This document shows positions 7,349 through 8,858 of a stretch of 8,858 nucleotides of DNA, piece by piece. The translations under genes were made by a program, and so were the position numbers. Below the pieces are notes generated by a model. The model was not told where the DNA came from and searched no databases. It saw only the letters and a list, made by a program, of their open reading frames with translations. The first letter of the stretch is position 1, and each line of letters begins with the position of its first letter. The DNA comes from Bacteroidales bacterium (GTDB lineage: Bacteria; Bacteroidota; Bacteroidia; Bacteroidales; B18-G4). The DNA lies in assembly GCA_023145125.1 (NCBI GenBank), contig JAGLEK010000329.1, positions 1 to 8,858 of the forward strand, given 5' to 3'.

Positions 7349-7600
7349 ATGACAACAGACGAATTAGTAAAAATTGATGTTGACAAAGTAGTTGATGCAA
7401 GGGGTACAGCATGCCCGGGTCCGTTACTGGCTGCAAAAAAAGCTATTGGAGAGTTACAATCAGGTGAAGTAATGGAAATACTGTCAGCTGATGAAGGAAC
7501 CAGGAGGGATGTCCCGAAATGGGCAAATAAAAAGGGTCATGAATATCTTGGCACAGTGGAAGATTCCGGGTATTTTAAAATTTATTTAAAGAAGGCTTAA
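7349..7600 (+). CDS. tusA: TusA/SirA-family sulfur carrier protein
   Basis: An 83-residue protein of typical TusA size. The family hallmark is present: VDARGTACPGPLLAAKKAI, with the CPGP motif at residues 22-25 and Cys22 as the predicted persulfide-carrying residue. The remainder (GEVMEILSADEGTRRDVPKWANKKGHEYLG) follows the TusA two-layer alpha/beta fold. TusA proteins receive sulfane sulfur on the Cys and pass it to partners in tRNA thiolation, cofactor synthesis or dissimilatory sulfur metabolism. Here the neighbours are Hdr-like electron-transfer genes rather than tRNA thiolation genes, which favours a role tied to sulfur or thiol redox metabolism; that is inferred. YeeD and other SirA-like proteins share the motif, so the exact subgroup is open. 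It is the first gene of a probable operon, 109 bp before the next ORF. Confidence 0.9.
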   Translation: MTTDELVKIDVDKVVDARGTACPGPLLAAKKAIGELQSGEVMEILSADEGTRRDVPKWANKKGHEYLGTVEDSGYFKIYLKKA

Positions 7601-7709
7601 GGAAAACGGATGGGTGTTTGGTGATTAATAATTACTGAACTACATATTATAGTAGGCTTTAGATCAAATCTACATTTAGTATTGAGTTAAGCATTTAAAT
7701 GTTACGATA
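7601..7709 (+). other. Spacer between tusA and the MvhD-like gene
   Basis: This 109-bp AT-rich spacer has no terminator-like GC-rich hairpin with a T-run, which is compatible with co-transcription. It contains a small dyad TAGAT-CAA-ATCTA (7660-7672) and TACATTTA (7671-7678), one mismatch from a -7 box, so a secondary promoter for the downstream genes is possible but weakly supported. Confidence 0.35.
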
Positions 7710-8099
7710 ATGGAAAAAAAAGCTCCTAAAATTTTGGTTTTTTCTACAGAAAAAATTTCTGATCCGGCAATTGACCTTGCCGGCTTACTGAAATTGCATT
7801 ATCCACCTATTGTTTTCACAATGGAAGTCCCTTGTTCCAGCGCAGTAAAATCAAAGTGGATCCTGCATGCATTTGATCAAGGCTTTGATGGCGTTTTTAT
7901 TGCGGCCGACGGAACAGATTGCGCTTATGATGAATCATGTACTGAAAAAACAGGGCAAATAATTTCACAAACGCATGAATTGATGAAAGAAAAGGGGATA
8001 CTGCCTGAAAAATTAAAAATGGCAGCAATCTGTTCGGTCTGCGCCGAATCTTTTGTTAAGCAAATGAATGTTTTTGCAGATCAATTATCTGAACAATAA
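7710..8099 (+). CDS. MvhD/FlpD-like delta subunit of an Hdr-type electron-transfer complex
   Basis: A 129-residue soluble protein whose pattern matches MvhD/FlpD: KILVFSTEK near the start, DLAGLLKLHYPP (22-33), MEVPCSSAV (Cys42), FDQGFDGVFIAA (55-66), a GTDC...C element (Cys71, Cys77) and EKGILPEKLKM (94-104). In the family this subunit carries a [2Fe-2S] cluster and passes electrons from a hydrogenase or dehydrogenase module to HdrA. The N-terminal Cys-x-x-Cys of typical members is absent here, replaced by STEK-like residues, while Cys42 and Cys71 remain and an unusual CSVC pair (Cys108, Cys111) appears near the C-terminus. The cluster may therefore be lost or ligated differently. It lies between tusA and an HdrA-like gene, 12 bp from the latter and in the same reading frame, which supports a shared complex. 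DsrE-type sulfur transferases were considered, but the YPP, PCS and DGV pattern fits MvhD better. Confidence 0.75.
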   Translation: MEKKAPKILVFSTEKISDPAIDLAGLLKLHYPPIVFTMEVPCSSAVKSKWILHAFDQGFDGVFIAADGTDCAYDESCTEKTGQIISQTHELMKEKGILPEKLKMAAICSVCAESFVKQMNVFADQLSEQ

Positions 8100-8111
8100 A
8101 AATTTATTGAT

Positions 8112-8858
8112 GTGGAGCAACAAAACGAATTATCCTTTGATACACTTGTAATAGGTGGAGGAATAGCCGGGTCCGAAGCAGCTATTAACCTGGCCAATTT
8201 GGATTATAAGGTCATCCTTGTTGAAAAAGACCTCTCGCTAGGCGGGAAAATGATACATTTAAGCAAGGTATTTCCTACCCTTGATTGCTCTGCTTGTATC
8301 ACAACCCCTAAGGTATCCGAAACTATCAGGCATCCGAATATTACAATCTATACTTATAGTGAAGTTAAAAACATTGTAAAAGTTTCAGATAAAAAATTTA
8401 CTGCAACACTCGTCAAAAAGCCAAGGTACGTTAATGAAGAACTGTGTACCGGATGCCAGGAATGTGAAGACAAGTGTCCTGTTGTGGTTAAAGACCAGTA
8501 TCAATATGATCTGGTTGGACGGAAAGCTGTGTATGTTCCTTTTAGTATTGCCAATCCACGGGTTGTCAATATCGATATCGAGAATTGCATTCTTTGCGGA
8601 TTATGTGAGAAAGTATGTCCGGTCGATGCCATTGATTTCACACAGGAAGCTGTGGAAATTCCTTTAACCGTGAAATCGGTCATTATTGCTACAGGTTTTG
8701 AGCTTTTTGACCCTACCCAGATAGTGAGATATGGATTCGGTAAATTTAAGAATGTTGTTACCGCTATGCAGATGGAAAGGCAACTGGTACCAACAAGGCC
8801 ATATAATTCAGTGTTAAGGCCGAAAGATGGCAAAATGCCTGATAATATAGCATATATA
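8112..8858 (+). CDS. HdrA-like FAD/iron-sulfur subunit of a heterodisulfide reductase-type complex (3' end cut by window edge)
   Basis: The frame is open for 249 codons from a GTG at 8112 to the right edge. GTG is the only normal start between the upstream TAA (8097-8099) and the FAD motif; an ATG at 8110 is in another frame and soon stops. Residues 11-20 (TLVIGGGIAG) form the Rossmann FAD-binding loop, followed by VEKDLSLGGKM. FPTLDCSACITTPK (Cys59, Cys62) and RHPNITIYTYSEV are HdrA signatures. KKPRYVNEE leads into two ferredoxin-type [4Fe-4S] motifs, Cys112-115-118-122-Pro and Cys159-162-165-169-Pro, then VIIATGFELFDP of the returning flavoprotein domain. HdrA-family proteins are the flavin hub that exchanges electrons with ferredoxin or a hydrogenase module and with HdrB/C or quinone-linked subunits. 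Here the partner is probably the upstream MvhD-like protein. Whether it belongs to an Hdr-like or a Qmo-like complex depends on genes beyond the edge. Confidence 0.9.
   Translation, partial: MEQQNELSFDTLVIGGGIAGSEAAINLANLDYKVILVEKDLSLGGKMIHLSKVFPTLDCSACITTPKVSETIRHPNITIYTYSEVKNIVKVSDKKFTATLVKKPRYVNEELCTGCQECEDKCPVVVKDQYQYDLVGRKAVYVPFSIANPRVVNIDIENCILCGLCEKVCPVDAIDFTQEAVEIPLTVKSVIIATGFELFDPTQIVRYGFGKFKNVVTAMQMERQLVPTRPYNSVLRPKDGKMPDNIAYI

Noticed and set aside
7710..8099. DsrE/DsrF-type sulfurtransferase as the identity of the gene after tusA
   Set aside because: Although DsrE often accompanies tusA, the YPP, PCS, DGV and GTDC pattern and the adjacent HdrA-like gene match MvhD/FlpD better.
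8110..8151. ATG at 8110 as the start of the HdrA-like gene
   Set aside because: It is in a different frame and reaches a stop after 13 codons; the GTG at 8112 is in the correct frame just before the FAD motif.
8501..8833. Minus-strand 110-codon frame opposite the HdrA-like gene
   Set aside because: The plus-strand frame carries full ferredoxin and flavoprotein motifs; this is its shadow.

Overview
The window looks like chromosomal DNA of an uncultured or anaerobic member of the Bacteroidota. The evidence is a gingipain-type (C25) secreted protease, a large surface or secreted protein ending in a type IX secretion (T9SS) C-terminal sorting domain, AT-rich leaders without clear Shine-Dalgarno sequences, and exact matches to the Bacteroidota -7 promoter box (TAnnTTTG). 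I see no rRNA, tRNA, CRISPR array, insertion sequence or integrase.

Layout: (1) 1-1900, minus strand: the N-terminal 633 residues of a C25 cysteine protease with signal peptide, pro-domain and both catalytic residues; it runs off the left edge. (2) 1901-2571: a gap of about 670 bp containing an 18-bp perfect palindrome and a doubtful small minus-strand ORF. (3) 2572-3393, plus strand: a tandem-domain universal stress protein with a degenerate ATP-binding motif. (4) 3424-6846, minus strand: a 1140-residue T9SS cargo protein with a signal peptide, about nine Asp-box (BNR/sialidase-like) repeats, a PKD domain, an F5/8 type C (discoidin) domain and a sorting domain. It converges on the stress-protein gene with only 30 bp between stops. 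(5) 6847-7348: a divergent control region of about 500 bp with -7 boxes for the genes on both sides and several inverted repeats, one a 16-bp perfect palindrome overlapping the predicted tusA promoter. (6) 7349-8858, plus strand: three genes in a row, namely a TusA/SirA-type sulfur carrier, a small protein related to MvhD/FlpD (hydrogenase/heterodisulfide reductase delta subunit), and the first 249 codons of an HdrA-like iron-sulfur flavoprotein, cut by the right edge.

The left three quarters is ordinary Bacteroidota accessory content: two secreted proteins and a stress protein. The most interesting part is the right end. A sulfur carrier, an MvhD-like protein that has lost the usual N-terminal cysteine motif, and an HdrA-like subunit are arranged as a probable operon. 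Hdr-like complexes move electrons between thiol/disulfide or sulfur substrates, ferredoxin, NAD(H) or quinones. The pairing with TusA suggests that the complex acts on protein-bound sulfur (persulfide) or is linked to sulfur transfer. That role is inferred; the rest of the cluster lies outside the window.
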